Shown one piece after another: positions 7,151-14,978 of a stretch of DNA of 29,067 bases. The translations under genes and the position numbers were made by a program. Each line of letters begins with the position of its first letter. The first letter of the stretch is position 1. The DNA lies in NCBI GenBank assembly GCA_035063885.1, contig JAPSFM010000064.1, positions 1 to 29,067 on the forward strand, read 5' to 3'. The notes below the pieces were generated by a model. The model saw only the letters and a list, made by a program, of their open reading frames with translations, was not told the DNA's origin and ran no database searches. The DNA comes from CAADGY01 sp900696665. GTDB lineage: Bacteria > Acidobacteriota > Terriglobia > Bryobacterales > Bryobacteraceae.

Positions 7151-7743
7151 TCGCGATTCTCGATTACGGCGCGGGAAACCTGAGATCGGTACAGAACACG
7201 CTCGAGGAAATCGGAGCATCCTACAAACTCGTCAAAGACGCCTCCGGATTGCAGCGGGCATCGAAGATCATCCTGCCCGGTGTGGGCCACTTCGGCCAGA
7301 TGATGCGTGCGCTGGACGGCCTGAAAGTGCGGGAGGAGCTTGCCGGACGTATTCGCGCCGGCGTGCCCTTCCTGGGCATCTGTCTTGGTCTTCAGGCGCT
7401 GTTTTCGTCGAGCGAGGAAGCTCCGGATGTAAATGGCCTCAGTCTGTTTGAAGGGACGGTCCGCCGGTTTCCCGCCGGGGTTCGTATTCCCCATATGGGT
7501 TGGAACCGCCTGGAACCGAGGGGCCAGCCGCGTCTCCTGCGTAATCTCCGGGCCGCCCCGTATGTTTACTTTGCGCATAGTTACTATGTGCCCGAAGTAG
7601 ATGTTACCGCGGCTACGTGTACTTACAAAATGTGTTATACCGCGCTGCTCGAAGCCGGGCACATCTTCGGTGTTCAGTTTCACCCCGAGAAATCCGGGCC
7701 GGCCGGAATTGAAATTGTTCAAAACTTCGTGGAGTTCGAATAA
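7147..7743 (+). CDS. hisH: Imidazole glycerol phosphate synthase, glutaminase subunit
   Basis: HisH is the class I glutamine amidotransferase that hydrolyses glutamine and channels ammonia to HisF. From GTG 7147 the protein has 198 residues. The triad is visible: Cys79 in PFLGICLGLQALF, and His179 with Glu181 in GVQFHPEKSG. The N terminus IAILDYGAGNLRSV is characteristic of HisH. The upstream extension of the open frame lies within hisB and lacks a plausible start, whereas GTG 7147 gives a 4-bp overlap with hisB. The stop codon abuts the hisF ATG with no gap, consistent with equal production of the two subunits. Confidence 0.96.
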   Translation: MIAILDYGAGNLRSVQNTLEEIGASYKLVKDASGLQRASKIILPGVGHFGQMMRALDGLKVREELAGRIRAGVPFLGICLGLQALFSSSEEAPDVNGLSLFEGTVRRFPAGVRIPHMGWNRLEPRGQPRLLRNLRAAPYVYFAHSYYVPEVDVTAATCTYKMCYTALLEAGHIFGVQFHPEKSGPAGIEIVQNFVEFE

Positions 7744-8508
7744 ATGTTGGCGAAACGCATAATTCCTTGTCTGGACGTGACCGGCGGGCGCGTGGTGAAA
7801 GGCATCAACTTCGTGAACCTGCGTGACGCGGGAGACCCGGTGGAACTCGCTGAACGCTACAATGATCAAGGCGCGGACGAGTTGGTGTTTCTCGACATCA
7901 CTGCTTCGAGCGATGCGCGCGATACCATGGCCGACGTGGTGGCACGGACGGCGCGAAAAGTCTTCATTCCCCTGACGGTTGGCGGTGGTATTCGAACGGT
8001 GGCGGACGCCCGCAAAATTCTGATGTCAGGCGCGGACAAAGTGAGCGTGAACACGGCCGCGGTCCGGCGCCCTGCGCTGATCGCTGAGTTGAGCCAGGAA
8101 TTCGGCTCGCAAGCCGTCGTCCTGGCCATCGACGCCAAGCGGCGGTCCGGAGGCGTCTGGAACGTCTATACCAGAGGCGGCCGGGACGATGAGGGGATGG
8201 ACGCCGTTGAGTGGGCGCAGCGTGCCGAGAGTCTCGGGGTGGGTGAGATCCTGCTGACGTCCATGGATACCGATGGTGTCCAACAGGGATTCGATTGTGA
8301 TCTTACTCGCGCGGTATCGGAAGCTACTAACATCCCGGTCATCGCCTCGGGAGGCGCCGGTAAGCCGGAGGATTTCCTAAAGGTTCTGACGGACGGATGC
8401 GCCGATGCCGCACTGGCCGCCTCAATCTTTCACTATGGAACTTATACCGTTGACGATCTGAAAAGGTATCTCGAGTCAAACAACATACTGGTCAGGCGGC
8501 TAACTTGA
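7744..8508 (+). CDS. hisF: Imidazole glycerol phosphate synthase, cyclase subunit
   Basis: HisF is the (beta/alpha)8-barrel partner of HisH; it uses channelled ammonia to convert PRFAR to imidazole glycerol phosphate and AICAR. The 254-residue sequence has the catalytic Asp11 (IIPCLDVTGGRVVKG) and Asp130 (VVLAIDAKR). Phosphate-binding loops are also present: TVGGGIRTVADA and, near the end, IPVIASGGAGKPEDF. ATG 7744 follows the hisH stop directly. Its own stop overlaps the TTG start of hisA by 4 bp. The order hisH-hisF-hisA differs from the common hisH-hisA-hisF order. Confidence 0.97.
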   Translation: MLAKRIIPCLDVTGGRVVKGINFVNLRDAGDPVELAERYNDQGADELVFLDITASSDARDTMADVVARTARKVFIPLTVGGGIRTVADARKILMSGADKVSVNTAAVRRPALIAELSQEFGSQAVVLAIDAKRRSGGVWNVYTRGGRDDEGMDAVEWAQRAESLGVGEILLTSMDTDGVQQGFDCDLTRAVSEATNIPVIASGGAGKPEDFLKVLTDGCADAALAASIFHYGTYTVDDLKRYLESNNILVRRLT

Positions 8509-9239
8509 TTATTCCTTGTATCGATCTGATGGACGGTAAGGTCGTCCAACTGATTCAGGGCCGGGACAAAGCGCTGGAGGGAGGCACTCCGCTGGAGATG
8601 CTCTCCAGGTTTGCGCAGTTTCCGGAAATCCAGGTGATCGATCTGGATGCCGCCATGGGCAGGGGTTCCAATGACGAGCTCGTGCAGTTACTGGCTTCGA
8701 AGGCCGTAACACGGGTCGGCGGTGGAGTGAGAACCGTCGAGCGGGCAAAGAAGCTTCTGGAGCAGGGGGCGAACAAGGTAATTGTCGGGACCGCCGCATT
8801 CCATGCAAAGGGCATACACTACGAGTTCCTCCAGGAGTTGACGCGGACCGTTGGACGGGAGCCAATCCTCATCGCCCTCGATTCCAGAGACGGCCGTATC
8901 GTCGTAAAAGGATGGAGGGAATCCATCGATGTCACCGCGGAGAATGTATTGCGGGACCTGGAGCCCTTCGCCGGCGGATTCCTTTGCACGTACGTTGACA
9001 GGGAAGGGATGATGCAGGGCACGGATCTCGACTGGTTCAGCCGTCTTCGCCGGGCTACGTCTTTAGAGATTACGGCCGCCGGCGGGATCACGACCCTGGA
9101 AGAGATCCGCGCGCTGGACGATATGGGTGTGCACGCGGCCCTGGGGATGGCCATCTACACCGGACGTCTGGATCTGGAGGAACTGGCCCGCCTCAACCGA
9201 TCTTCGGGCCCGGTAACGCCTAAACATCCCCTAAGATAA
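8505..9239 (+). CDS. hisA: ProFAR isomerase
   Basis: HisA isomerises ProFAR to PRFAR by an Amadori rearrangement on a (beta/alpha)8 barrel. The 244-residue protein has the N-terminal catalytic Asp7 (IIPCIDLMDGKVVQL), VIDLDAAMG, the phosphate loop VGGGVRTVERAK, a second acidic site in LIALDSRDG and the C-terminal ITAAGGITTLEE loop. The TTG start at 8505 lies inside the hisF stop (TTGA overlap), and the conserved IIPCID begins at the next codon, so no other start is credible. It shares ancestry and fold with HisF but is distinguished by VQLIQG and FLCTYVDREG. It is the last his gene; 31 bp separate it from the LmbE-like gene, with no terminator seen. Confidence 0.95.
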   Translation: MIIPCIDLMDGKVVQLIQGRDKALEGGTPLEMLSRFAQFPEIQVIDLDAAMGRGSNDELVQLLASKAVTRVGGGVRTVERAKKLLEQGANKVIVGTAAFHAKGIHYEFLQELTRTVGREPILIALDSRDGRIVVKGWRESIDVTAENVLRDLEPFAGGFLCTYVDREGMMQGTDLDWFSRLRRATSLEITAAGGITTLEEIRALDDMGVHAALGMAIYTGRLDLEELARLNRSSGPVTPKHPLR

Positions 9240-9270
9240 AGAGACAGCCGGCGCGTTTCATAAACAGCAT

Positions 9271-11790
9271 ATGCGCTTATTATTTTCCACTATCCTGCTC
9301 TTCGCTCTGCTGCTTTTCCCGGCGCCCGGTTTGCAAGGGCAAGGGGAGCTCTCCGGAGCAGCCCAAATCCAACAGGCTCTTGCCGCGCTGGCAACCACCG
9401 GCAGCGTGCTGATGATAGCGGCACACCCGGACGATGAAAATACCGCTCTGCTCGCCTATTTCGCCAGGGGCCGCAATGCGCGGACGGCTTATCTGTCGCT
9501 GACGCGAGGTGAAGGCGGCCAGAATCTGCTCGGTCCCGAACAGGGGCCCGAGCTCGGTGTCATACGTACGCAGGAGCTTCTGGCGGCGCGGCGTATCGAC
9601 GGCGCGAGCCAGTTGTTTACGCGCGCCATCGATTTCGGATTTTCGAAAACGGCCGAGGAAACGTTTGCGAAGTGGGGACATCAGGAGGTGCTCTCCGACG
9701 TCGTATGGAACATCCGGCGCTTCCGGCCCGACGTCATTATTCTGCGCTTTTCCGGTACTTCTCGCGATGGACATGGGCATCATCAATGCTCGGCCATACT
9801 GGGCAAAGAGGCGTTTTTCGCCGCGGCCGATCCCGCGAAGTTTCCGGAACAACTTAAATGGGTTCAGCCGTGGAAAGCCAAGCGTGTTCTGTTCAACGTG
9901 TTTTCTTTTACGCGGGAGCAGGAAAAGGAGGCGGCCGGGCTTCGCACTGCCATCGAGATCGATACCGGTGAATACAATCCCGTGCTAGGCCGCTCCTATA
10001 GCGAGATCGCCGGGTTGAGCCGGAGCATGCACAAGAGCCAGGGCTTCGGCGCCGCCCAAAGGCGCGGGCCGGTAAAGAACTATCTGACGCTGGTTGCGGG
10101 CGAACCGGCCGCCAAGGATCCGTTTGACGGTGTAGACACGAGTTGGGGCCGGATTCGAGCAGGCGCGGCAGCCGGCGAATTGCTCGCCCGGGCCGCGCAG
10201 GCGTTTGAGCCCAAGCACCCCGAGCGTACGGTGCCGCTCCTTCTCGAAGCACGGCGGATGGTGCGCGCGATACAGGATCCTCTCGCGAAATATAAGCTCC
10301 AGAAAATTGACGAAGCCATCGCACTCTGTGCTGGTCTGTGGCTGGATGCGGCCGCCAACCGCTACGAAGCAGTGCCGGGTTCCGATCTGAACATCGCTCT
10401 AACGGCAATCAACCGGTCCCCGGCGGAGATATTGCTTGAGACGATGTCGGTCGAAGATCAATTCGCGCCGGCTGAGAGCGTAAAGCTCGAATACAACCAG
10501 CCGCACGTGCGCAATATTCAATTTCGAGTGCCCGCGCAGCAAGCCTATTCGCAGCCGTACTGGCTGGTCAAGCCCGCTCAGGGCGCGCTCTATTCCGTAC
10601 CGGATCAGAAGCTCATCGGGGTTCCCGAGAATCCTCCGGCGCTCGGCGCCCGCTTCCGGCTGCGCAGCGGACAGGAGACGATCGAGATTACTCGCCCGGT
10701 CCACTACCGATATGTGGATCCTCTCCGGGGTGAGGTGATTCGGCCTTTGGCTATTGTCCCGCCGGTTGCCGTGCAGGTGTCCGCGGTTCCTCTGGTGTTC
10801 CCGGACAAACAGCCACGCTCTACCGAGGTCCGGGTGAGAGCCAATGTCGCGAACTCGTCGGGCCGGATCGAATGGACGCTTCAGTCCGGGTGGCGCATGG
10901 AGCCGGCGCAAACAGATTACAAGGTTGGTGAGCCGGGCGAATCCACCATCGTGCGATTCGCAATTACGCCTCCAGCCGCCGATGCTCGCGCGGGAGCGGT
11001 GGCGGCAGCCCACACCGCGGACGGCCGTACTGTATCTCGAGGAGGGAGGGTAATCGACTATCCACATATCCCGCCTCAGGTGCTGTTTCCTCCATCGGCG
11101 CTGTCCCTGGTGCGCGCGGATATCCGCATGCTGTCGAAACGCATCGGCTACATTGAGGGAGCGGGTGACGAAGTGGCCGAGGCGCTCGACGCGTTGGGCT
11201 ATGAAGTGACGCTGCTTACGCCCCAGGACCTGGCATCGGGAGATCTGGCCCGTTTTGACGCCATCGTTACCGGGGTGCGTGCATATGATGTGCGTCCCGA
11301 CGTCGACGCCAACCGTGCCCGGCTTCTCCGTTACGTCGAAGAGGGAGGCACGCTGGTGGTGCAATATAACAAGCTGGAGAGTGAACGCAGGCGGCCCAGT
11401 GGATTCGCCCTGGCACCGTATCCGATGACGATCGGCTGGGCGCGAGTGAGTGTGGAAGACGCACCGGTCTCATTTCCGGACCCTGACAGCCTGCTGCTCG
11501 CCAAACCTAACCGGATCACCCGGGAAGACTTCGACAACTGGGTTCAGGAACGCGGGCTGTACTTCGCGACAAAGTGGGACCCGCGTTACAAAACGCTGTT
11601 CAGTTCACATGATCCGGGGGAAGCTCCTCTCGAAGGTGGTACACTCTACACACCGCTCGGCAAGGGGGCATATGTGTTCACGGCCTATTCCTGGTTCCGC
11701 CAGCTTCCCGCCGGTGTGCCAGGAGCTTTTCGCATTTTTTCCAACCTGCTGAGCGCCGGAAAAACATTATATGAGCAGACCGGCAAATGA
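9271..11790 (+). CDS. Secreted LmbE/PIG-L deacetylase-like multidomain protein
   Basis: The 839-residue protein begins with a Sec signal peptide (RLLFSTILLFALLLFPAPG, cleavage near residue 25). The LmbE/PIG-L zinc-hydrolase domain follows: AAHPDDEN at residues 50-57 gives the His-Asp-Asp metal and catalytic cluster, and GTSRDGHGHHQ near residue 170 supplies the third metal ligand. Family members remove acetyl groups from N-acetylglucosamine-type sugars. A beta-rich middle region (about residues 360-600) looks like an alpha-galactosidase NEW3-type/Ig-like domain. The last about 220 residues (IGYIEGAGDEVAEALDALGYEV onward) look like a class I amidotransferase-like Rossmann module without an evident Cys triad. 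The substrate is unknown. It overlaps a small membrane-protein gene by 20 bp. ATG 9271 has no clear Shine-Dalgarno. Confidence 0.85.
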   Translation: MRLLFSTILLFALLLFPAPGLQGQGELSGAAQIQQALAALATTGSVLMIAAHPDDENTALLAYFARGRNARTAYLSLTRGEGGQNLLGPEQGPELGVIRTQELLAARRIDGASQLFTRAIDFGFSKTAEETFAKWGHQEVLSDVVWNIRRFRPDVIILRFSGTSRDGHGHHQCSAILGKEAFFAAADPAKFPEQLKWVQPWKAKRVLFNVFSFTREQEKEAAGLRTAIEIDTGEYNPVLGRSYSEIAGLSRSMHKSQGFGAAQRRGPVKNYLTLVAGEPAAKDPFDGVDTSWGRIRAGAAAGELLARAAQAFEPKHPERTVPLLLEARRMVRAIQDPLAKYKLQKIDEAIALCAGLWLDAAANRYEAVPGSDLNIALTAINRSPAEILLETMSVEDQFAPAESVKLEYNQPHVRNIQFRVPAQQAYSQPYWLVKPAQGALYSVPDQKLIGVPENPPALGARFRLRSGQETIEITRPVHYRYVDPLRGEVIRPLAIVPPVAVQVSAVPLVFPDKQPRSTEVRVRANVANSSGRIEWTLQSGWRMEPAQTDYKVGEPGESTIVRFAITPPAADARAGAVAAAHTADGRTVSRGGRVIDYPHIPPQVLFPPSALSLVRADIRMLSKRIGYIEGAGDEVAEALDALGYEVTLLTPQDLASGDLARFDAIVTGVRAYDVRPDVDANRARLLRYVEEGGTLVVQYNKLESERRRPSGFALAPYPMTIGWARVSVEDAPVSFPDPDSLLLAKPNRITREDFDNWVQERGLYFATKWDPRYKTLFSSHDPGEAPLEGGTLYTPLGKGAYVFTAYSWFRQLPAGVPGAFRIFSNLLSAGKTLYEQTGK

Positions 11791-11899
11791 GCCGCCGCCT
11801 TTCCTCGGCGCCTGGCGCCGCGTTTACGCAGCCGTCCTGCTGTGGCTTGCCATGTTAATCTTCGCCTTCTATCTATTCACTCGCGCGTTCAACCAATGA
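11771..11899 (+). CDS. 42-residue single-pass membrane protein coupled to the symporter
   Basis: This short frame opens at ATG 11771 inside the end of the LmbE-like gene (20-bp overlap). Its TGA (11897-11899) overlaps the ATG of the symporter gene (ATGA at 11896-11899). The product has a polar, Pro-rich N terminus (MSRPANEPPPFLGAWRR), one hydrophobic segment (VYAAVLLWLAMLIFAFYLF, residues 18-36) and a short basic tail. With positive charges before the segment, the N terminus would be cytoplasmic. The gene fills the whole gap between its neighbours in phase with translational coupling, which argues that it is real. Some sodium:solute symporters are encoded with small membrane partners (YjcH with ActP, YhdT with PanF), so an accessory subunit is the most natural reading. 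No homologue was identified. Confidence 0.72.
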   Translation: MSRPANEPPPFLGAWRRVYAAVLLWLAMLIFAFYLFTRAFNQ

Positions 11900-13548
11900 G
11901 ATCGCTCGACTGGGTTGTCCTCCTTCTGTCGATAGTATTCATCGTTTTTTACGGATTGTGGCGCAGCCGCGGGTCGAATACCGTCAACAAGTACCTGCTG
12001 GCCGGAAAGACGATGCCCTGGTACGCGATGGCACTCTCCATTATGGCCACGCAGGCGAGCGCCATCACGTTTATCTCGGGCACTGCGCAGGCGTACGTGG
12101 ACGGCATGCGATTTGTGCAGATGTATTTCGGACTGCCGCTGGCAATGGTGATCCTATCGGCGACCGCTGTTCCCCTGTTCCATCGATCGGGCGTCTATAC
12201 CGCCTATGAGTTCCTCGAACGGCGCTTCGATGCGAAGACCCGCGCTCTTGTCAGCGCGATCTTCCTGCTACAGCGCGGACTTGCCTGCGGCGTTGCGCTG
12301 TATGCGCCCGCAATCGTGTTGACGGCCATTCTCGGCATTCCGGACCGGGCGACGACACTCCTGATGGGGAGTCTCGTGCTGCTTTACACGGTCGCCGGTG
12401 GTATTCAGGCCGTTACGTGGACGGACTTTCAACAAATGCTCATCATGTTCGCCGGTGTTTTCATCTCGCTCGGCATGGCGATTGCACTGCTCCCCGGCGA
12501 TACCACTGTGATGGATGCCTTCGCACTCGCAGGCGCGGCCGGACGGTTGAACCCGGTGGTGTTGAGCTTCAACTGGCAGGATGAATTCAACATCTGGACC
12601 GGACTGTTAGGAGGCATGTTCCTCGCGCTGGCGTACTTCGGTACCGATCAATCGCAGGTGCAGCGATATCTCACCGGCAAATCGATCGCGCAGAGCCGCC
12701 TAAGTCTTCTGTTCAACGCGGTTGCCAAGGTTCCGATGCAGTTCCTTATTCTGCTCACCGGCGCGATGGTTTTTGTCTTTTACTCGTTCGAGAAACCCCC
12801 CATCGTTTTCAATCCGATCGAGTTGCAGCGGCTCGAATCGCAACCCGGACACGCGGACCTCACCCGCCGTTACGATGCCGCCTACGCAGAGCGGCGCGCC
12901 GCAGCTAGCCGGTACGTAAAAACGAAGGACGAAGCCGCGCTCACCGACTATCGCGCCGCCAACTTCCGGATGGAGAACATCAGGAAAGAGACCGGGACGG
13001 CCGATACCAACTACATCTTCCTCAGTTTCGTCACCCGGTACCTTCCGGTGGGCGTGGTGGGTCTCATTATGGCGGCGATCTTCGCGGCTGCCATGTCGAC
13101 AATCTCCGCCGAAGTGAACTCGCTCGCGACGGTCAGTATGGTCGATATCTACCGCAGGTACATAAAGCGAGATGCCACCGACGAACATTACCTGTTCGCT
13201 TCCCGCGCGTTCACTACGTTCTGGTGCACCTACGCCATCGTTACGGCTCAACTCGGCGCAGGACCGGTCTCGCTGATCGTCATGGTGAACAAGATCGGAT
13301 CGTACTTCTACGGCGGCATGCTCGGAGTTTTTGCCCTTGCGTTCTTTTTCCCGCGAGTGCACGGAACGGCGGCATTCATCGGGGTGCTGGCGGGCGAAGC
13401 AGCCATCCTCGGCGCGAGCCAGCTAACCCAGGTCTCATTCCTTTGGTACAACGTGATTGGCGCCCTCGTGGTGATCGGAACCGGCCTGTTGGTTTCCGTC
13501 CTGCCTGCTCAACGAGAGTCTTCCGGCCCAACGTCATACGGGCTGTAG
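11896..13548 (+). CDS. Sodium:solute symporter (SSS family)
   Basis: The 550-residue polytopic membrane protein starts at ATG 11896; a longer open frame exists upstream but would overlap the small TM gene and lacks a family-like N terminus. The first helix is DWVVLLLSIVFIVFYGLW. ALSIMATQASAITFISGTAQAY (near residues 50-71) matches the unwound sodium-site helix of the LeuT fold. AAIFAAAMSTISAEVNSLAT carries the Ser/Thr sodium-site pattern of SSS proteins. A charged, roughly 70-residue insert (about residues 300-370, rich in Arg, Glu and Ala) interrupts the helices and probably forms an extramembrane loop. The substrate is unknown; linkage to the LmbE-like deacetylase suggests a sugar or amino-sugar derivative, which is inference. 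Confidence 0.9.
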   Translation: MRSLDWVVLLLSIVFIVFYGLWRSRGSNTVNKYLLAGKTMPWYAMALSIMATQASAITFISGTAQAYVDGMRFVQMYFGLPLAMVILSATAVPLFHRSGVYTAYEFLERRFDAKTRALVSAIFLLQRGLACGVALYAPAIVLTAILGIPDRATTLLMGSLVLLYTVAGGIQAVTWTDFQQMLIMFAGVFISLGMAIALLPGDTTVMDAFALAGAAGRLNPVVLSFNWQDEFNIWTGLLGGMFLALAYFGTDQSQVQRYLTGKSIAQSRLSLLFNAVAKVPMQFLILLTGAMVFVFYSFEKPPIVFNPIELQRLESQPGHADLTRRYDAAYAERRAAASRYVKTKDEAALTDYRAANFRMENIRKETGTADTNYIFLSFVTRYLPVGVVGLIMAAIFAAAMSTISAEVNSLATVSMVDIYRRYIKRDATDEHYLFASRAFTTFWCTYAIVTAQLGAGPVSLIVMVNKIGSYFYGGMLGVFALAFFFPRVHGTAAFIGVLAGEAAILGASQLTQVSFLWYNVIGALVVIGTGLLVSVLPAQRESSGPTSYGL

Positions 13549-13553
13549 CTGGC

Positions 13554-13593
13554 CTTCACGCCCGGCGCTTCGGATCGGGCGTCCAGAGTGAAG
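13554..13593. terminator. Possible hairpin between convergent symporter and glgC
   Basis: CTTCAC (13554-13559) pairs with GTGAAG (13588-13593), and inside it GCCCG (13560-13564) pairs with CGGGC (13576-13580), leaving a 7-nt bulge. It lies in the 89-bp gap between two convergent genes and could work in either direction. No T-run follows on either strand, so it is a weak candidate. Confidence 0.3.
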
Positions 13594-13637
13594 CGCCCTT
13601 TGGACGGCCCCTGGGTTAGTGAACCGGGCAAGAACAC

Positions 13638-14891
13638 TTATACTTGAAGCGAAGCGATCTCCACCCGAGTTCGATTGCCCCCCACAACCACAATTCCGGA
13701 CTCCGTCACGTGATGACGGAGGCGGTCCCGTTCCAGATCGTACCCAATCGTTTCTTCCTCCAGAACGTGAACATTCTTGTCGAGGATGGCTCGCCGCACC
13801 TTGGCTCTACGGCCGATATCACAGTTGTCGAAGATCACCGAATCTTCGACGAGCGCTCCGGTGTGTACCCGGACGTTACGGCCGATAATGGAATTCCGGA
13901 CGATCCCACCTGCCAGAATGGAACCGCCGGAAACGATGGAATCCACTGCCTGCCCCCTGCGCCCTTCCTCGTCGAAGGTGAACTTCGCCGGCGGATCCTG
14001 GTAACTTCCGGTGCGCAATGGCCAGTGACGGTTATACAGGTTCAGCGCCGGGGACACCGCGCGCAGGTCCATATTGGCGTTGTAAAAGGCATCTATAGTA
14101 CCCACATCGCGCCAATACGCCGGAGAATCTACCGGATCTCCGGGAATCCGGTTGGTCTGAAAATCGTAGGCGTATAGGGAAGCCTTGTTAACCATGCGCG
14201 GCAGGATATCGCGTCCGAAATCGTGTGAACTATTCTCGCTGCGGGCGTCTTCATATAATTCGCGGAGTAGAACGCCGGTGGAGAAAACATAGTTTCCCAT
14301 CGACGCGTATACCCGTTCCGGGTCGTTTGGCATCGTAGGGGCGTCAGCCTTCTTCTCGATGAAGGAGAGAACAGAATGATCCGCGGCAGCCTCAATGACG
14401 CCAAATTCGCGCGCCTGGTCTTTGGGTACCGGGATTGCCGCGATCGAAACATCAGCCCCTTTCTGCACATGAAATTCGATCATTTCCCGAATATTCATGC
14501 GGTAGATGTGGTCCGCCCCGAAGATGACCACAAGGTGCGGATCCGCCTGCTCGATGAGGTTGATGTTCTGGTAAATCGCATCGGCTGTACCGCTGTACCA
14601 TGTCTCGCTGGGAGTACGCATTTGTGCGGGAACGGGAATGATGAAATGTTTCTTCAGAACGCCGCTAAACTCCCAGCCATCCCGGATGTGTTGCAGCAAA
14701 GACTGGCTCTTGAACTGAATGAGGACGTAAATCGAATAAATACCGGAGTTAATAAGATTGCTTAGAACAAAATCAACAATCCGGTATCGTCCGCCGAATG
14801 GCACGGCGGGTTTGGCGCGCTCCTTCGTAAGTGGAAACAGGCGGGTTCCCTTCCCACCGGCCAGGACAAAGGCAAGCACTCGAAGTTCCAT
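13638..14891 (-). CDS. glgC: Glucose-1-phosphate adenylyltransferase
   Basis: GlgC makes ADP-glucose from glucose-1-phosphate and ATP, the committed step of bacterial glycogen synthesis. The 417-residue protein has the nucleotidyltransferase signature VLAGGKGTRLFPLTKERAKP at residues 9-28. It also has FGGRYRIVDFVLSN, WYSGTADAIYQN, VVIFGADHIYRMN and YWRDVGTIDAFYNANMDL. The C-terminal left-handed beta-helix is visible as hexapeptide-like repeats (SIVSGGSILAGGIVRNSIIG onward). The start ATG (complement of 14889-14891) has GGAG eight bases upstream. It lies 87 bp downstream of pgm on the same strand, so substrate supply and use are linked. No glycogen synthase or branching enzyme is in the window. 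Allosteric control, usual for GlgC, cannot be judged here. Confidence 0.96.
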   Translation of the reverse strand: MELRVLAFVLAGGKGTRLFPLTKERAKPAVPFGGRYRIVDFVLSNLINSGIYSIYVLIQFKSQSLLQHIRDGWEFSGVLKKHFIIPVPAQMRTPSETWYSGTADAIYQNINLIEQADPHLVVIFGADHIYRMNIREMIEFHVQKGADVSIAAIPVPKDQAREFGVIEAAADHSVLSFIEKKADAPTMPNDPERVYASMGNYVFSTGVLLRELYEDARSENSSHDFGRDILPRMVNKASLYAYDFQTNRIPGDPVDSPAYWRDVGTIDAFYNANMDLRAVSPALNLYNRHWPLRTGSYQDPPAKFTFDEEGRRGQAVDSIVSGGSILAGGIVRNSIIGRNVRVHTGALVEDSVIFDNCDIGRRAKVRRAILDKNVHVLEEETIGYDLERDRLRHHVTESGIVVVGGNRTRVEIASLQV

Positions 14892-14978
14892 TTATCGGCT
14901 CCAGGTCGTGCACAAACCACATCCGTAGCAAACATCATTTTGTCAGCCACATCGCTTCAAATCAACATCGAAATGTTC

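Noticed and set aside
10399..11364. 321-codon leftward frame inside the LmbE-like gene
   Set aside because: Long only because the opposite strand is GC-rich; its sequence is low-complexity in His and Arg and no domain is seen.
12700..13362. 220-codon leftward frame inside the symporter gene
   Set aside because: Shadow of transmembrane codons; no motif, and the symporter is well supported.
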